Shown here: one piece after another, positions 43,095-52,046 of the stretch | Numbering within the stretch: the first letter of the stretch is position 1 | Layout of the letters: every line of letters begins with the position of its first letter | NCBI RefSeq assembly: GCF_902809865.1 | Contig: NZ_CADDWH010000001.1 | Coordinates: 1,178,001 to 1,242,000 of the forward strand | Source: Halobacillus sp. Marseille-Q1614 | Lineage (GTDB): Bacteria; Bacillota; Bacilli; Bacillales; Halobacillaceae | DNA length: 64,000 nucleotides | Reading direction: 5' to 3' | Notes under the pieces: generated by a model | Told to the model about the DNA's origin: nothing | The model's database searches: none | Seen by the model: the letters and a program-made list of their open reading frames with translations, nothing else | Made by a program: the position numbers and the translations under genes

Positions 43095-43769
43095 ATGGAA
43101 TTTCTCATTTATTTTGCTATAATCTTGATCGTGCCGATTTGGGCATCATCAAGGGTGAAAAGCACGTATAAAAAATATTCAAAAGTGCCGACCTCTTCGT
43201 CTATGACGGGAGCAGAAGTAGCTCGTAAAATCTTAAATGATAATGGAATCTTTGATGTAACGATTGAAGAAACCCGCGGTATGCTTTCAGATCATTATGA
43301 TCCAAGGAATAAAGTTATCCGTTTATCGAGAGACATCTATCACGGCCGCTCGATGGCCGCTTCAGCTGTTGCAGCTCACGAAGTTGGTCACGCGATTCAG
43401 GATGACCAGGGATACGCTTTTCTGAAGTTTAGAAGTTCACTTGCGCCGCTAGCGAGCTTTGGGTCTAACAGCTCAATCTTCTTGATCATCGGTGGTATTC
43501 TGCTCAGTTGGTCAGGATTATTGTTAGCCGGTATTGTGTTCTTTGCTTTAGCGGTGTTGTTCCAATTTGTCACTCTGCCGGTTGAGTTTGATGCATCAAA
43601 CCGGGCCATGGGCCAGTTGGTTTCAACTGGCGTTATCCGTAACGACGAAGAACGCCAGACGAAAAAAGTACTCAATGCTGCAGCGTTAACTTATGTAGCA
43701 GGTGCTTTAGTAGCATTAGCTGAATTACTTCGATTTGTTTTCATGTTTGTAGGCATGAACCAGGAATAA
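43095..43769 (+). CDS. YugP-family membrane zinc metallopeptidase
   Basis: 224-residue membrane protein of the YugP (neutral zinc metallopeptidase, DUF2268-like) family. The zinc motif HEVGH is at residues 95-99. Distinctive preceding and following parts are SDHYDPRNKVIRLSRDIYHG and LPVEFDASNRAM. One N-terminal and two or three central transmembrane helices. Substrate unknown. TTGGGGGAATG precedes ATG 43095. Not at this position in B. subtilis, where yugP lies elsewhere. Confidence 0.88.
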   Translation: MEFLIYFAIILIVPIWASSRVKSTYKKYSKVPTSSSMTGAEVARKILNDNGIFDVTIEETRGMLSDHYDPRNKVIRLSRDIYHGRSMAASAVAAHEVGHAIQDDQGYAFLKFRSSLAPLASFGSNSSIFLIIGGILLSWSGLLLAGIVFFALAVLFQFVTLPVEFDASNRAMGQLVSTGVIRNDEERQTKKVLNAAALTYVAGALVALAELLRFVFMFVGMNQE

Positions 43770-43771
43770 AT

Positions 43772-43806
43772 AAAACCCCTTCTCAACCATGAGAAGGGGT
43801 TTTATA
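43772..43806 (+). terminator. Terminator of the YugP-like gene
   Basis: AAAACCCCTTCTC (43772-43784) pairs perfectly with GAGAAGGGGTTTT (43791-43803). It can work on both strands. Confidence 0.9.
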
Positions 43807-44000
43807 GTTGTTAGCAATTATATTGATTTATCGCTGTAGACGTGTACTCTCTAATTACATGAAAGCTGTCGGGAAAGAAGTGGTATTCGCTCCCGGCGTC
43901 GAGCGTGCATTCTAAGAGATAAGAAATTAGTCAGTTCGAGTTAATTGCAAACTTATACCACCGCTTGAGTCCTTCCGCTAAAATAAATAGTTGAGTGAAA

Positions 44001-44027
44001 CAAAGGCTAATCATTGATTGGCCTTTT
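44001..44027 (-). terminator. Terminator of ypjC
   Basis: Read on the minus strand, AAAGGCCAATC pairs with GATTAGCCTTT (one mismatch), then TTTGTTT. It overlaps the ypjC stop codon. The 190 nt between this and 43807 hold nothing I can assign. Confidence 0.7.
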
Positions 44028-44882
44028 ATTTTCATCAAGTGTAAAGCCTTCGCCGGCTACATCACTTACATGGCTGACCGTTACAAACGCATGAGGGTCG
44101 ATCCGGTCAATAAGGGTTTTTAATCGGACAATTTCATTTTTCCCTATCACACAGTAGAGGACATCTCTTCGTGCTCCCGTAAATGAACCTCTTCCCTGAA
44201 GGACAGTGACACCGCGATCCATCTCTTCTAAGATCTTTTCAGAAATCTGCTGGCTTCTGTCCGAAATAATGGTCGTACCGCGGGCGGAATAAGCTCCCTC
44301 CTGAATGAAATCAATCACACGTGCTCCTACAAATACGGCGACGAGTGTGTACATACCTTTAATATGATCTAAGTAAGTAACAATGGAAGTGAAAATAACA
44401 ACAGCATCAAATACAAACATAGCACGGCCCATGCTCCATCCTAAGTATTTATTCAGCAGACGGGCGATAATGTCTACACCGCCCGTTGTTCCGCCATAGC
44501 GGAAGATGATACCTAAGCCGACACCAATACAAACGCCGGCGAAAAGGGCAGCGAGAGTCAGGTCAGAGGCCAGATTAATTTCAATCATAAATATTTGGGA
44601 AAGCCAGATAAAAAAAGAAACAGAAAAGATTCCAATAAGAGAATAGAAGAAGGTTGTTCTCCCTAAAATACGCCACCCAATAATAAGAACTGGAATATTG
44701 AGGAGAATATTCATTAATGCCGGGTCCCAGTTAAATAAATAAAGCAGAAGCAAAGTGATTCCTGTAAAACCGCCTTCCCCTAACTCATTTTGAATGTTAA
44801 AGTGTACAAGTCCGAAAGAAAAAATAGCGGCACCTAATAAAATAAAGACGATATTTTTAACTTTTAATCCGAAAATTTTCAT
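44007..44882 (-). CDS. ypjC: YitT/DUF2179 family membrane protein (YpjC)
   Basis: 291-residue protein with about six transmembrane helices (N-terminal 200 residues, with GGFTGITLLLLYLFNWDPA and RYGGTTGGVDIIARLL). A C-terminal DUF2179 domain follows (TTIISDRSQQISEKILEEM, GARRDVLYCVIGK). Function unknown; the family is thought to be transport related. ATG 44882 has GGGGGTGA 8 nt upstream. It is read against its neighbours. Length equals B. subtilis YpjC. Confidence 0.88.
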   Translation of the reverse strand: MKIFGLKVKNIVFILLGAAIFSFGLVHFNIQNELGEGGFTGITLLLLYLFNWDPALMNILLNIPVLIIGWRILGRTTFFYSLIGIFSVSFFIWLSQIFMIEINLASDLTLAALFAGVCIGVGLGIIFRYGGTTGGVDIIARLLNKYLGWSMGRAMFVFDAVVIFTSIVTYLDHIKGMYTLVAVFVGARVIDFIQEGAYSARGTTIISDRSQQISEKILEEMDRGVTVLQGRGSFTGARRDVLYCVIGKNEIVRLKTLIDRIDPHAFVTVSHVSDVAGEGFTLDENKRPIND

Positions 44883-44963
44883 TAAATGTTCACCCCCGTT
44901 TTTCGCTCACGCTAACCATTATAGTGAATTGCCCTTCAACCTACAATCTTTAGTTCTAAAAAT

Positions 44964-44992
44964 TTGTCAAAACTCCGCGTTTTGGCTAACAT
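44964..44992 (+). promoter_or_regulatory. Possible SigA promoter of ypjD-dapB-mgsA operon
   Basis: TTGTCA (44964-44969), 17 nt, TAACAT (44987-44992), 25 nt before the AAAGGAG of ypjD. Confidence 0.45.
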
Positions 44993-45027
44993 TACAATAG
45001 ATAAGGCTTAAGCAAAGGAGTTTTTAG

Positions 45028-45369
45028 ATGAACTATTCCACGAAGGAAATACAGGAAAGAGTAGACCGGTACATATCACAATTTAAGGAAGGTTATTTTT
45101 CTCCGTTAAGCCTGCAGGCCCGTTTAACAGAAGAAGTTGGAGAAATGGCTAGAGAAATTAATCATCTGTATGGAGAGAAACCAAAAAAATCGACCGAAAA
45201 AGAAAAAGCATTGGAAGAAGAACTGGGTGACGTGATTTTCGTACTCACATGTTTTGCAAATTCATTAAATATCGATCTATCGGATGCTTTTGACCGGTCC
45301 ATGAGTAAAATTGAAGTCAGAGACCGTGACCGATGGACAAGAAAAGAAGGAGAGACAAACGATGAGTAA
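45028..45369 (+). CDS. ypjD: MazG-like nucleotide pyrophosphohydrolase YpjD
   Basis: 113-residue single-domain MazG-fold protein that probably hydrolyses non-canonical NTPs. The Mg-binding glutamates are visible in [17 protein letters not shown] (EExxE-like) and [18 protein letters not shown] (ExxD). AAAGGAG precedes ATG 45028. The 3' end overlaps dapB by 8 nt, indicating a shared transcript. Same neighbour as in B. subtilis. Confidence 0.9.
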   Translation: MNYSTKEIQERVDRYISQFKEGYFSPLSLQARLTEEVGEMAREINHLYGEKPKKSTEKEKALEEELGDVIFVLTCFANSLNIDLSDAFDRSMSKIEVRDRDRWTRKEGETNDE

Positions 45370-46162
45370 AATTAAATGTATTGTGGCAGGCCCGAGAGGA
45401 AAAATGGGGAGTGAAGCACTAAGATTAATTGAAAAAGAAGATTCACTTGAGCTTGCGGCATGTATTGACCGAAAGCATGAAGGAGAGCTTGTCAAAAACA
45501 TCCCCGGGCTGCCTGACCTTGATGGTGTTATTTATACAGATGCAGAAGCTTGTTTACTAGAGACAGAGGCAGATGTCCTGATCGACCTAACGACGCCCGA
45601 GTATGGGTATAAGCATACAAAACTCGCTTTAGAAAATGGTGTCCGTCCGGTTGTAGGAACGACTGGTTTTACAGAAGACCAGCTTGATGAATTAAAGGAG
45701 CTGGCAGAAGAGAAACAGCTCGGAGCAGTCATTGCCCCTAATTTTGCAGTGGGTGCTGTTCTTATGATGCAGTTTTCTAAATGGGCGGCGAAGCATTTTG
45801 ATGATGTGGAAATTATTGAAAAGCACCACGACCAAAAGTTAGACGCTCCTTCAGGTACAGCTGTTAAAACAGCTCAGCTGATCCAGGAGGAAAGAGAGTC
45901 TCATAAGCAGGGACACCCTGATGAAAAAGAAACCATCTCAGGAGCGCGAGGTGCGGAAATGGATGGAATGCGCATTCACAGTCTTCGCCTGCCGGGTCTT
46001 GTCGCCCATCAGGAGGTCGTATTTGGAGGCCTGGGACAGACATTAACCATTAAGCATGATTCTTATACCAGAGAATCATTTATGTCAGGTGTTAAGCTTT
46101 CGGCTGAACAGGTTATGAATTTTACCGGACTCGTTTACGGTTTAGAACATTTGCTTGACTAA
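45362..46162 (+). CDS. dapB: 4-hydroxy-tetrahydrodipicolinate reductase
   Basis: 266-residue NAD(P)H enzyme of the lysine/diaminopimelate pathway, which also feeds dipicolinate and the peptidoglycan cross-link. The nucleotide site is [13 protein letters not shown]. The catalytic stretch is [19 protein letters not shown], with [19 protein letters not shown] after it. ATG 45362 has AAGGAGAG upstream; the frame to 45311 lies inside ypjD. Followed by mgsA after 12 nt. Confidence 0.96.
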   Translation: MSKIKCIVAGPRGKMGSEALRLIEKEDSLELAACIDRKHEGELVKNIPGLPDLDGVIYTDAEACLLETEADVLIDLTTPEYGYKHTKLALENGVRPVVGTTGFTEDQLDELKELAEEKQLGAVIAPNFAVGAVLMMQFSKWAAKHFDDVEIIEKHHDQKLDAPSGTAVKTAQLIQEERESHKQGHPDEKETISGARGAEMDGMRIHSLRLPGLVAHQEVVFGGLGQTLTIKHDSYTRESFMSGVKLSAEQVMNFTGLVYGLEHLLD

Positions 46163-46174
46163 AGGAGGCTGCTT

Positions 46175-46582
46175 ATGAATATTGCTCTGATTGCGCATGA
46201 TGAGAAGAAACAGGAAATGATTCAATTTACAGTGGCTTACAAAGATATTTTGAAGAAGCATATGCTTTTTGCTACGGGAACAACCGGAACGAAAATCGAA
46301 GATGCTACCCAGCTGCCGATCGTAAAATTTCAATCTGGACCGTTAGGCGGAGACCAGCAAATCGGAGCAAAGATTGCTGAAGAGCAAATGGATATCATCA
46401 TATTTTTGAGAGATCCGCTCACGGCCCAGCCTCATGAGCCTGATATTACAGCACTGCTTCGTTTATGCGATGTTCATCAGATCCCTGTTGTAACAAATCT
46501 GGCCGGTGCAGAAATTGTTATTCGTGCCTTGGACCGTGGAGACATGGACTGGCGAAATATAGTGAAAGAAAAGAAAGACTAG
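46175..46582 (+). CDS. mgsA: Methylglyoxal synthase
   Basis: 135-residue enzyme turning dihydroxyacetone phosphate into methylglyoxal and phosphate. Motifs: [12 protein letters not shown] at the N-terminus, the phosphate site [14 protein letters not shown], and the catalytic-Asp region [20 protein letters not shown] then [21 protein letters not shown] precedes ATG 46175. bshA begins 9 nt downstream; the bshB1 gene that separates them in B. subtilis is absent. Confidence 0.95.
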   Translation: MNIALIAHDEKKQEMIQFTVAYKDILKKHMLFATGTTGTKIEDATQLPIVKFQSGPLGGDQQIGAKIAEEQMDIIIFLRDPLTAQPHEPDITALLRLCDVHQIPVVTNLAGAEIVIRALDRGDMDWRNIVKEKKD

Positions 46583-46591
46583 GTGTAAGTT

Positions 46592-47716
46592 ATGACGAAA
46601 ATTGGCATCACCTGTTATCCCACTGTAGGAGGTTCAGGTGTCATTGCAACAGAACTAGGAAAATTATTAGCCGAAAAAGGACATGAGATTCATTTCATAG
46701 CATCACAGGTCCCTTTTAGATTGAACAGGGTTTATCCAAATATTTTTTATCACGAAGTAGAAGTGAGTAATTATCCAGTCTTTCAGCACCCTCCTTACGA
46801 CTTGTCGCTCGCGAATAAGATGGCGGAAGTAATCGATCGGGAGGAGCTTGATATTTTACACGTTCACTATGCCATGCCGCATGCGGTATTAGCTATTCTT
46901 GCAAAGCAGATGTGTGAACGAGATGTAAAAATAATAACAACTCTCCATGGGACAGACATTACTGTGCTTGGGATTGATTCAAGCTTAAAGCGGATGATTA
47001 GATTTGGCATCGAACAATCGGACAGGGTGACAGCTGTGTCTAACAGCCTGGTTAGGCAGACGGTCGAGCAGCTCGAGACGAACAAACAGATGGATGTCAT
47101 CTATAACTTCGTTGATGAGAGAGAATATTACCGAAAAAAATCTACTTTAAAAGCTCAGTTCAATATTGAAGAAGATGAGAAGGTTATTATTCATATTTCC
47201 AACTTTCGTAAGGTGAAAAGAGTTCAGGATATTATTAAAGTTTTTAAGGAAATCTCTAAAGAAACACCTTCTAAGCTTCTGCTCATAGGAGACGGCCCGG
47301 AATATGCAGAATGTTATCAGCTCGTTAAGAGCCTTAACCTTGAAGAGCATGTATTATTTCTAGGGAAACAGGATAACGTCAGCGATCTGCTGTCTATGTC
47401 AGATTTAAAGCTGCTGCTTTCTGAAAAAGAGAGTTTTGGCCTCGTTCTTCTTGAAGCGATGGCCTGCGGGGTTCCTTGTATTGGGACAAATATTGGCGGT
47501 ATCCCTGAAGTTATTGATCATGAGGTGACCGGTTTTATTGGAGAACTCGGTAACATTAAACAACTAAGCCAATATGCGATTGAACTTCTTAAAGACGAGG
47601 AGAAACTCGCGGCATTTTCCGACCGTGCGGAAAGAGCAGTGAAGGAAAAATTTTCTTCTTCTTTTGTCGTTCAACAATATGAAGAGTTGTATGCCCAGGT
47701 GTTAAATAATGAATAA
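46592..47716 (+). CDS. bshA: N-acetyl-alpha-D-glucosaminyl L-malate synthase BshA
   Basis: 374-residue GT4 glycosyltransferase that joins GlcNAc (from UDP-GlcNAc) to L-malate, the first step of bacillithiol synthesis. N-terminal [20 protein letters not shown] and HVHYAMPHA are typical. The GT-B donor site is [19 protein letters not shown] (EX7E). ATG 46592 follows AGGTG. It overlaps cca by 8 nt. Linked in function to ypdA at 9279. The deacetylase for the second step is not in the window. Confidence 0.95.
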   Translation: MTKIGITCYPTVGGSGVIATELGKLLAEKGHEIHFIASQVPFRLNRVYPNIFYHEVEVSNYPVFQHPPYDLSLANKMAEVIDREELDILHVHYAMPHAVLAILAKQMCERDVKIITTLHGTDITVLGIDSSLKRMIRFGIEQSDRVTAVSNSLVRQTVEQLETNKQMDVIYNFVDEREYYRKKSTLKAQFNIEEDEKVIIHISNFRKVKRVQDIIKVFKEISKETPSKLLLIGDGPEYAECYQLVKSLNLEEHVLFLGKQDNVSDLLSMSDLKLLLSEKESFGLVLLEAMACGVPCIGTNIGGIPEVIDHEVTGFIGELGNIKQLSQYAIELLKDEEKLAAFSDRAERAVKEKFSSSFVVQQYEELYAQVLNNE

Positions 47717-48899
47717 TCAAATGGAAAAGGCGTTTGAAATCATTGAAAAGATTAATGCGGCAGGCGGGACGGCACATGTTGTCGGCGGTGCGTTAAGAGA
47801 TGCACTGCTGAACCGGGAAATCGGGGATGTTGATATTGCGACATCGCTTGAACCTATGCAGATAATAGATCTGTTTGAAAAGGTTATTCCTGTTGGGATT
47901 GAGCATGGGACTGTCCTCGTCCGCTACCGTTCGGAGTCTTTTGAAGTGACCACTTACCGGAAAGAAGAAGGATATGAGGATTACCGCCATCCTGATAAAG
48001 TCGCTTTTATAAGATCAATTGAAGAAGATTTAGCGCGCAGAGACTTTACTATTAATGCCATGGCGATGGATCATACAAAAGAAGTTATCGATCCTTTTTA
48101 CGGTAAGCAGGATTTACAAAACAGGGTGATCAGAGCTGTAGGTGATGCAGAAGTCAGGTTCAAAGAAGACCCGCTTAGGATGATGAGAGCCCTCCGTTTC
48201 TGCAGCCAGCTTAAATTTACGTTAGAAGAGTCTACCTTTCAGGCGATTACTCGTCTAACTCATTTACTCGAGCATATTTCCATCGAACGAATTGCTCTAG
48301 AATATGAGAAGCTTATGGCAGGCAAAGGGTATAAGAAAGCCATTGAGATATGCAAAGATGTCGGTCTCTACCGTTACCTGCCTGTCTTTAAGGAGCAGCC
48401 TGAATTGATCCATCACGTCCCAAAAGCAGCCTTGAAAAATTTTGCCGATGTTATTACTTTTTACTGTGAATATTCTTCTATTTTCAGTGTGAACGACTGG
48501 GTTAAGCAGTGGAAGCTCTCCAATCAGGTAAAGAGAGAAGCTGTTCAATTGTCTTCTGCCATTGAGCAATTCAAAAAAGGCGAAAAACAGGCGTGGATTG
48601 TGTACAAGCTTCCGGATCCTTTAATCAGCCGTCTCATAGAGGTAGGATTTGCTCTTGGGTACGAAATAAACGGGGAAGAGCTGACGGATGAGCACAGAAA
48701 GCTTGCGATTAAAGACAGGAAGGATTTGGCTTTTCAAGCCGAAGACCTTCTGCAAGTATATAAGGATCAACCAAAGGGACCCTGGATAGGGAAGCTTCTC
48801 GAATCAATCGAGTACGCGGTGGTTACTAATCAGCTGCCTAACCATTATCAATCTATAAAGGAATGGATTATAGAATGGAATCTACCCGAAACCGATTAA
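47709..48899 (+). CDS. cca: CCA-adding tRNA nucleotidyltransferase
   Basis: 396-residue class II enzyme adding or repairing the 3' CCA of tRNA. The head domain has [20 protein letters not shown], in which the DVD carboxylates bind metal. [12 protein letters not shown] and [20 protein letters not shown] are family signatures. The short B. subtilis-type C-terminal body is present. ATG 47709 overlaps bshA by 8 nt, and the end overlaps birA. Confidence 0.95.
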   Translation: MNNQMEKAFEIIEKINAAGGTAHVVGGALRDALLNREIGDVDIATSLEPMQIIDLFEKVIPVGIEHGTVLVRYRSESFEVTTYRKEEGYEDYRHPDKVAFIRSIEEDLARRDFTINAMAMDHTKEVIDPFYGKQDLQNRVIRAVGDAEVRFKEDPLRMMRALRFCSQLKFTLEESTFQAITRLTHLLEHISIERIALEYEKLMAGKGYKKAIEICKDVGLYRYLPVFKEQPELIHHVPKAALKNFADVITFYCEYSSIFSVNDWVKQWKLSNQVKREAVQLSSAIEQFKKGEKQAWIVYKLPDPLISRLIEVGFALGYEINGEELTDEHRKLAIKDRKDLAFQAEDLLQVYKDQPKGPWIGKLLESIEYAVVTNQLPNHYQSIKEWIIEWNLPETD

Positions 48900-49867
48900 T
48901 ACATTTACTTAATGAGAATGAAGGCTATCAATCCGGACAGGACCTTTCCGAGAAGCTTAGCATTTCAAGAACAGCTGTTTGGAAGCATATGAAAGAATTG
49001 GAGAAGGACGGCTACCAGATTGAAGCCGTTCAGCGAAAAGGGTATCGTATCGTGTCATCTCCGGATAAAATCAGCGAAAATACGCTGCAATGGGGACTGA
49101 AAACCGAGTGGATGGCCAAACAAATGCATCATTTTGAAGAAGTGACTTCTACACAGGATGTAGCTCACCAGCTGGCTAAACAGGGTAAGCCCCACGGTAC
49201 AGTCGTTATCGCTGATCAGCAGCTAAAAGGCAAGGGAAGAATGGAACGGCCATGGGATTCTCCAAAAGGAAAAGGTATCTGGATGAGCGTTCTGCTTCGG
49301 CCAAAATTGCTCCCGATTCAGGCGCCTCAGCTGACACTTCTTGCAGCTACAGTGCTCGCAGAGGTAATCGAACAGCAGACAGGACTAAAGCCGCAAATCA
49401 AGTGGCCGAATGATATTCTGCTGGAGCATAAAAAAATGGCCGGCATTCTAACAGAAATGCAGGCGGAACAGGATCAGATTCAATATGTAGTGCTTGGAAT
49501 GGGGTTAAACGTGAATCAGAAGCTGGAGGACATTCCGGAAGCATTGCGTCACAAAGCAACCTCGTTACTGGTGGAAACAGATGAGGAGTGGGGCATCCAG
49601 GAAATGATCCAGGCGATTCTTACTCAATTTGAAAAGACATACGACCGCTTTATTGAAGAAGGTTTTCAGCACATTAAACAGACTTGGGAAAATTATGGCT
49701 ATAAAATAGGCGAAGAAGTTGAAATTTCAACTTTACGCAAAAGTTGGAAAGCCACACTTCTCGGCATAGAACCAGACGGTGCACTGCGGGCGAAAGATCA
49801 AGATGGGAAAGAAGAAAAACTCTACTCAGCGGAAATACATTGGGGAGAGGGAGGTTATCATGCTTAA
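48875..49867 (+). CDS. birA: Biotin--protein ligase and biotin repressor BirA
   Basis: 330-residue bifunctional protein. The N-terminal winged helix ([20 protein letters not shown], residues about 20-45) binds bio operators. The central domain activates biotin and attaches it to acetyl-CoA carboxylase ([20 protein letters not shown]). A C-terminal SH3-like domain follows. ATG 48875 gives the family N-terminus ([12 protein letters not shown]); ATG 48863 is too close to AAAGGA. It overlaps cca and panB. Confidence 0.95.
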   Translation: MESTRNRLIHLLNENEGYQSGQDLSEKLSISRTAVWKHMKELEKDGYQIEAVQRKGYRIVSSPDKISENTLQWGLKTEWMAKQMHHFEEVTSTQDVAHQLAKQGKPHGTVVIADQQLKGKGRMERPWDSPKGKGIWMSVLLRPKLLPIQAPQLTLLAATVLAEVIEQQTGLKPQIKWPNDILLEHKKMAGILTEMQAEQDQIQYVVLGMGLNVNQKLEDIPEALRHKATSLLVETDEEWGIQEMIQAILTQFEKTYDRFIEEGFQHIKQTWENYGYKIGEEVEISTLRKSWKATLLGIEPDGALRAKDQDGKEEKLYSAEIHWGEGGYHA

Positions 49868-50681
49868 CAAAACAAAGTTTCAAAAAATGAAAGCTGAAGA
49901 AGACAAGATCACGATGATTACAGCTTATGACTATCCGTCAGCTAAAATTGCCGAAAAAGCAGGGATGGATATGATTCTGGTCGGTGACAGTTTAGGGATG
50001 GTGGTCTTAGGATACGATTCCACCATTCCTGTAACCGTGGAAGACATGTGCCACCACGGCAAGGCAGTAAGAAGGGGTGCGCCTAATACTTTTGTAGTAG
50101 TTGATATGCCGTTTATGTCCTATCACATTTCGATGGAAGAAACAATGAAGAATGCAGCCAAGCTTTTTCAGGAAACCCGGGCACAGGCGCTGAAAGTAGA
50201 GGGAGCCGGTGAGGTGCTTTCTACGATTGAACGCCTAACTCAGGGAGGAATTCCTGTTGTCGGCCACTTAGGGTTGACTCCCCAGTCTGTTAATGTGTTA
50301 GGAGGATATAAAGTACAAGGGAAGGATGCCGAGGCTGCCGAACAGCTGCTGCAGGACGCCAAGGCAGTAGAAGAAGCTGGTGCTATTATGCTTGTACTTG
50401 AATGCGTGCCTAAAGAACTAGCAGAAATGATTTCTAAAGAATTGTCGATCCCAACAATTGGAATCGGAGCTGGAGCTTCAGTGGACGGGCAGGTACTCGT
50501 TTATCATGACATTTTAAAATACGGAGTCGACCGTCTTCCTAAGTTCGTTCAATCCTACATGGACAGCAATGAAACGGTGACAAGCGCCGTTCAGTCTTAT
50601 GTACATGATGTAAAAGCAGGGGATTTTCCGGCAGAAGAGCACACCTTTACAATGGATCCTTCATTATTGCCGAAAAGATAG
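49860..50681 (+). CDS. panB: 3-methyl-2-oxobutanoate hydroxymethyltransferase
   Basis: 273-residue TIM-barrel enzyme forming ketopantoate, the first step of pantothenate synthesis. Signatures: [40 protein letters not shown] (metal Asp) and [18 protein letters not shown] 49860 follows GGGAGGTTATC and overlaps the birA end by 8 nt. panBCD are contiguous. Confidence 0.96.
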   Translation: MLNKTKFQKMKAEEDKITMITAYDYPSAKIAEKAGMDMILVGDSLGMVVLGYDSTIPVTVEDMCHHGKAVRRGAPNTFVVVDMPFMSYHISMEETMKNAAKLFQETRAQALKVEGAGEVLSTIERLTQGGIPVVGHLGLTPQSVNVLGGYKVQGKDAEAAEQLLQDAKAVEEAGAIMLVLECVPKELAEMISKELSIPTIGIGAGASVDGQVLVYHDILKYGVDRLPKFVQSYMDSNETVTSAVQSYVHDVKAGDFPAEEHTFTMDPSLLPKR

Positions 50682-50693
50682 GAGTTTTAGAGT

Positions 50694-51554
50694 ATGCAAG
50701 TGTTAGAAAGTATCCAAGCGGTTCAGCAAAGCAGCCAAGCTTTTAAAGCAGTCGGGAATAGCGTCGGCTATGTACCAACGATGGGCTATTTGCATGAGGG
50801 ACATATCGAGCTCATTAAGAGAGCTAAGAAAGAAAATGATATTGTGATTCTTAGTATTTTTATAAATCCGCTCCAATTTGGGCAAAATGAAGACCTGGAT
50901 GCTTATCCAAGAGACCGTGAACATGACTTAAAGACTGCAGAAGAGCATGGGGTCGACGTCGTCTTTTATCCAACGGAATCTATCATGTACCCTCGACCGA
51001 TGTCTCTGGCCATTTCTGTTAATAAACGAACGGACGTTTTATGCGGACGCAGCCGGCCGGGCCATTTCGAAGGGGTTGTAACGGTACTTACTAAGCTGTT
51101 TAATATTTGTCAGCCGGACAGAGTATATTTTGGAATGAAAGATGCCCAGCAGGTCGCAGTCGTCGACGCTCTTATTGAGGATTTCAATTTTCCAGTTGAG
51201 CTTGTCGCTGTGTCTACTGTACGAGAAGAGGACGGGCTGGCGAAAAGCAGCCGTAATGTAAACTTAAGTGCAGAAGAAAGAGCAGAAGCCCCGGCTATTT
51301 TGGAGGCGCTAATGCTCGGACGATCACTCGTTGAAAATGGGGAAAAAAATCCTGTCGAGATCAGAGCGCAAATTAGACAGTTTCTTGAAAATAAAACTCA
51401 TGGTAGAATAGACTATATTGAGTTATTATCTTACCCTGCACTAGAGGCTGTTGATACTGTGAAAGGACAAGTTATCTTGGCAGCGGCTGTTCATTACAGC
51501 AAGGCGAGGCTGATTGATAACATCGTCTTTGAGGCAGACGGCACAGCAGGTTAA
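50694..51554 (+). CDS. panC: Pantothenate synthetase
   Basis: 286-residue ATP-dependent ligase joining pantoate and beta-alanine. The nucleotidylyltransferase motifs are [19 protein letters not shown] (HxGH-type), [20 protein letters not shown] and [10 protein letters not shown], and the KSSRN (KMSKS-like) loop is present. GGAG precedes ATG 50694. Second gene of panBCD. Confidence 0.96.
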   Translation: MQVLESIQAVQQSSQAFKAVGNSVGYVPTMGYLHEGHIELIKRAKKENDIVILSIFINPLQFGQNEDLDAYPRDREHDLKTAEEHGVDVVFYPTESIMYPRPMSLAISVNKRTDVLCGRSRPGHFEGVVTVLTKLFNICQPDRVYFGMKDAQQVAVVDALIEDFNFPVELVAVSTVREEDGLAKSSRNVNLSAEERAEAPAILEALMLGRSLVENGEKNPVEIRAQIRQFLENKTHGRIDYIELLSYPALEAVDTVKGQVILAAAVHYSKARLIDNIVFEADGTAG

Positions 51555-51574
51555 GTGATCAAGGAGGAAACATC

Positions 51575-51964
51575 GTGTTTCGAACAATGATGAAAGCAAA
51601 AATTCACCGTGCCCGCGTAACAGAAGCCAATTTAAATTACGTGGGAAGCATAACGATAGATCAGGATATATTAGATGTGGTAGGAATACTTCCCCACGAA
51701 AAAGTTCAAGTCGTCAATAATAATAATGGTGCACGTCTAGAAACCTACGTCATTCCCGGCGAAAGAGGCAGCGGGGTAGTCTGCTTAAACGGTGCTGCAG
51801 CCCGTCTTGTACAGCCTGAGGATGTTGTTATTATTGTGTCTTACGCTATACTTAGTGAAGAAGAGCTTGCAGAATTCAAACCGAAAATCGCGCTTATGGA
51901 CGAGAATAACGATGTGGTTGAGGTCATAGAAGAAGAACCGCCGCTTACCGCAGTTACTTTATAA
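51575..51964 (+). CDS. panD: Aspartate 1-decarboxylase (pyruvoyl enzyme)
   Basis: 129-residue proenzyme making beta-alanine for panC. It self-cleaves at Gly24-Ser25 (NYVGSI) to create the pyruvoyl group. [19 protein letters not shown] and [18 protein letters not shown] are typical. GTG 51575 follows AAGGAGG. Last gene of the birA-panBCD run; a terminator follows. Confidence 0.96.
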   Translation: MFRTMMKAKIHRARVTEANLNYVGSITIDQDILDVVGILPHEKVQVVNNNNGARLETYVIPGERGSGVVCLNGAAARLVQPEDVVIIVSYAILSEEELAEFKPKIALMDENNDVVEVIEEEPPLTAVTL

Positions 51965-51981
51965 ATATTAAGTCACGAAGT

Positions 51982-52022
51982 AAGGATCTTGGCCGGGTTA
52001 TACAGGCAAGATCCTTATTTTA
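51982..52022 (+). terminator. Terminator of panBCD
   Basis: AAGGATCTTG (51982-51991) pairs with CAAGATCCTT (52007-52016), followed by ATTTTAT. Confidence 0.8.
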
Positions 52023-52046
52023 TGCCGGCAGGAAAAGGAGGGGATT

